Shown piece after piece: positions 6,018-6,453 of a stretch of 6,453 nucleotides of DNA (positions are counted from its first letter, which is position 1; each line of letters opens with the position of its first letter). Both the position numbers and the translations under genes were made by a program. Source of the stretch: an uncultured Gammaproteobacteria bacterium (GTDB lineage: Bacteria > Pseudomonadota > Gammaproteobacteria > Pseudomonadales > UBA5518); NCBI GenBank assembly GCA_903921135.1, contig CAIXOY010000364.1:1-6453 (forward strand), given 5' to 3'. The notes below the pieces were generated by a model. The model was given only the letters and a program-made list of their open reading frames with translations. It ran no database searches and was not told the DNA's origin.

Positions 6018-6453
6018 TCAAGCGCGCGCTGCGGTTGCCGCGGCCTCCCGCAGTTCGCGCTTCAGGAGCTTGCCGCTGGGGTTGCGGGGGAACTCCTCGA
6101 CGAAGGTGAGCCCGCGCGGCACCTTGAAGCCCGCAAGTCGCTCGCGGCATGCCGAGATGATGTGCTCGGCAAGGGGCGCGGCACCTGCCGCAGGTACCAC
6201 GAAGGCGTGTATGCGTTCGCCCCACTCCGCGTCCGGCACACCGACTACCGCCACATCGACCACGCCCGGCACGGTGCGGATCACGGCTTCGACCTCGGCC
6301 GGGTAAACGTTCACGCCGCCGCTGATGATCATGTCTTTCTTGCGATCGACGATGCGGATGAATCCCTCGCTGTCACGCATCGCGAGATCGCCCACCGTCA
6401 CCCATCCGTCGATCACGGCCTCGGTCGTTTCACGAGGGCGGTTCAGGTAGCCG
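6018..6453 (-). CDS. AMP-dependent acyl-CoA synthetase/ligase, C-terminal part (5' end beyond right edge)
   Basis: The visible 144 residues are the C-terminal end of an ANL-superfamily adenylate-forming enzyme, which activates a carboxylic or fatty acid with ATP and CoA to acyl-CoA. The frame is open to the window edge and begins GYLNRPRETTEA. A GTG at 6416-6414 is internal, not a start. GWVTVGD, then DRKKDMIISGGVNVYPAEVE, is the hinge and C-domain core (A8 motif) of acyl-CoA synthetases. The lysine required for adenylation lies in NPSGKLLKREL, with its codon at 6071-6069. The frame ends normally at a TGA at 6018-6020. The substrate-binding N-domain is missing from the window, so chain length or aromatic specificity cannot be assigned. 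It lies upstream of the GST and the hypothetical gene on the same strand, and convergent with the beta-oxidation operon, for which it could supply acyl-CoA (inference). Confidence 0.93.
   Translation of the reverse strand, partial: GYLNRPRETTEAVIDGWVTVGDLAMRDSEGFIRIVDRKKDMIISGGVNVYPAEVEAVIRTVPGVVDVAVVGVPDAEWGERIHAFVVPAAGAAPLAEHIISACRERLAGFKVPRGLTFVEEFPRNPSGKLLKRELREAAATAARA

Overview
The window is GC-rich, densely coded DNA from a proteobacterium, most likely beta- or gammaproteobacterial. This rests on the style of the beta-oxidation proteins and on tight operons with AGGA/GGAG ribosome binding sites about 7-9 nt before each start. The lineage is an inference; no rRNA or other phylogenetic marker is present.

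Layout. Positions 1-53 (minus strand) hold the first 17 complete codons of a gene running off the left edge. Its N-terminus (MDAAPLLDPKNDAVFKR, then Leu) looks like the Rpn / PD-(D/E)XK nuclease-transposase family. A 160-bp divergent intergenic region (54-213) follows. Then comes a plus-strand, three-gene fatty-acid beta-oxidation operon: a thiolase (214-1425), a FadJ-type enoyl-CoA hydratase / 3-hydroxyacyl-CoA dehydrogenase (1454-3589) and a long-chain-type acyl-CoA dehydrogenase (3643-4785). The spacers are 28 and 53 bp, and the second contains a perfect 6-bp-stem hairpin. A 57-bp convergent spacer with a GC hairpin (4812-4826) ends this block. On the minus strand, read from right to left, are the C-terminal part of an AMP-dependent acyl-CoA synthetase (6453-6018, cut by the right edge), a glutathione S-transferase-like protein (5959-5327), and an acidic conserved hypothetical protein (5325-4843) that starts one base after the GST stop codon.

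How the genes work together. The acyl-CoA dehydrogenase, the bifunctional hydratase/dehydrogenase and the thiolase carry out all four reactions of one beta-oxidation turn. The neighbouring acyl-CoA synthetase could supply activated substrate, although it is transcribed convergently. No electron-transfer flavoprotein or regulator gene lies in the window.

I found no clear sign of an undescribed system. The window is mainly ordinary catabolic metabolism. The points most worth a second look are the Rpn-like fragment, the GST with altered glutathione-contact positions coupled to an unnamed acidic protein, and the intercistronic hairpin.
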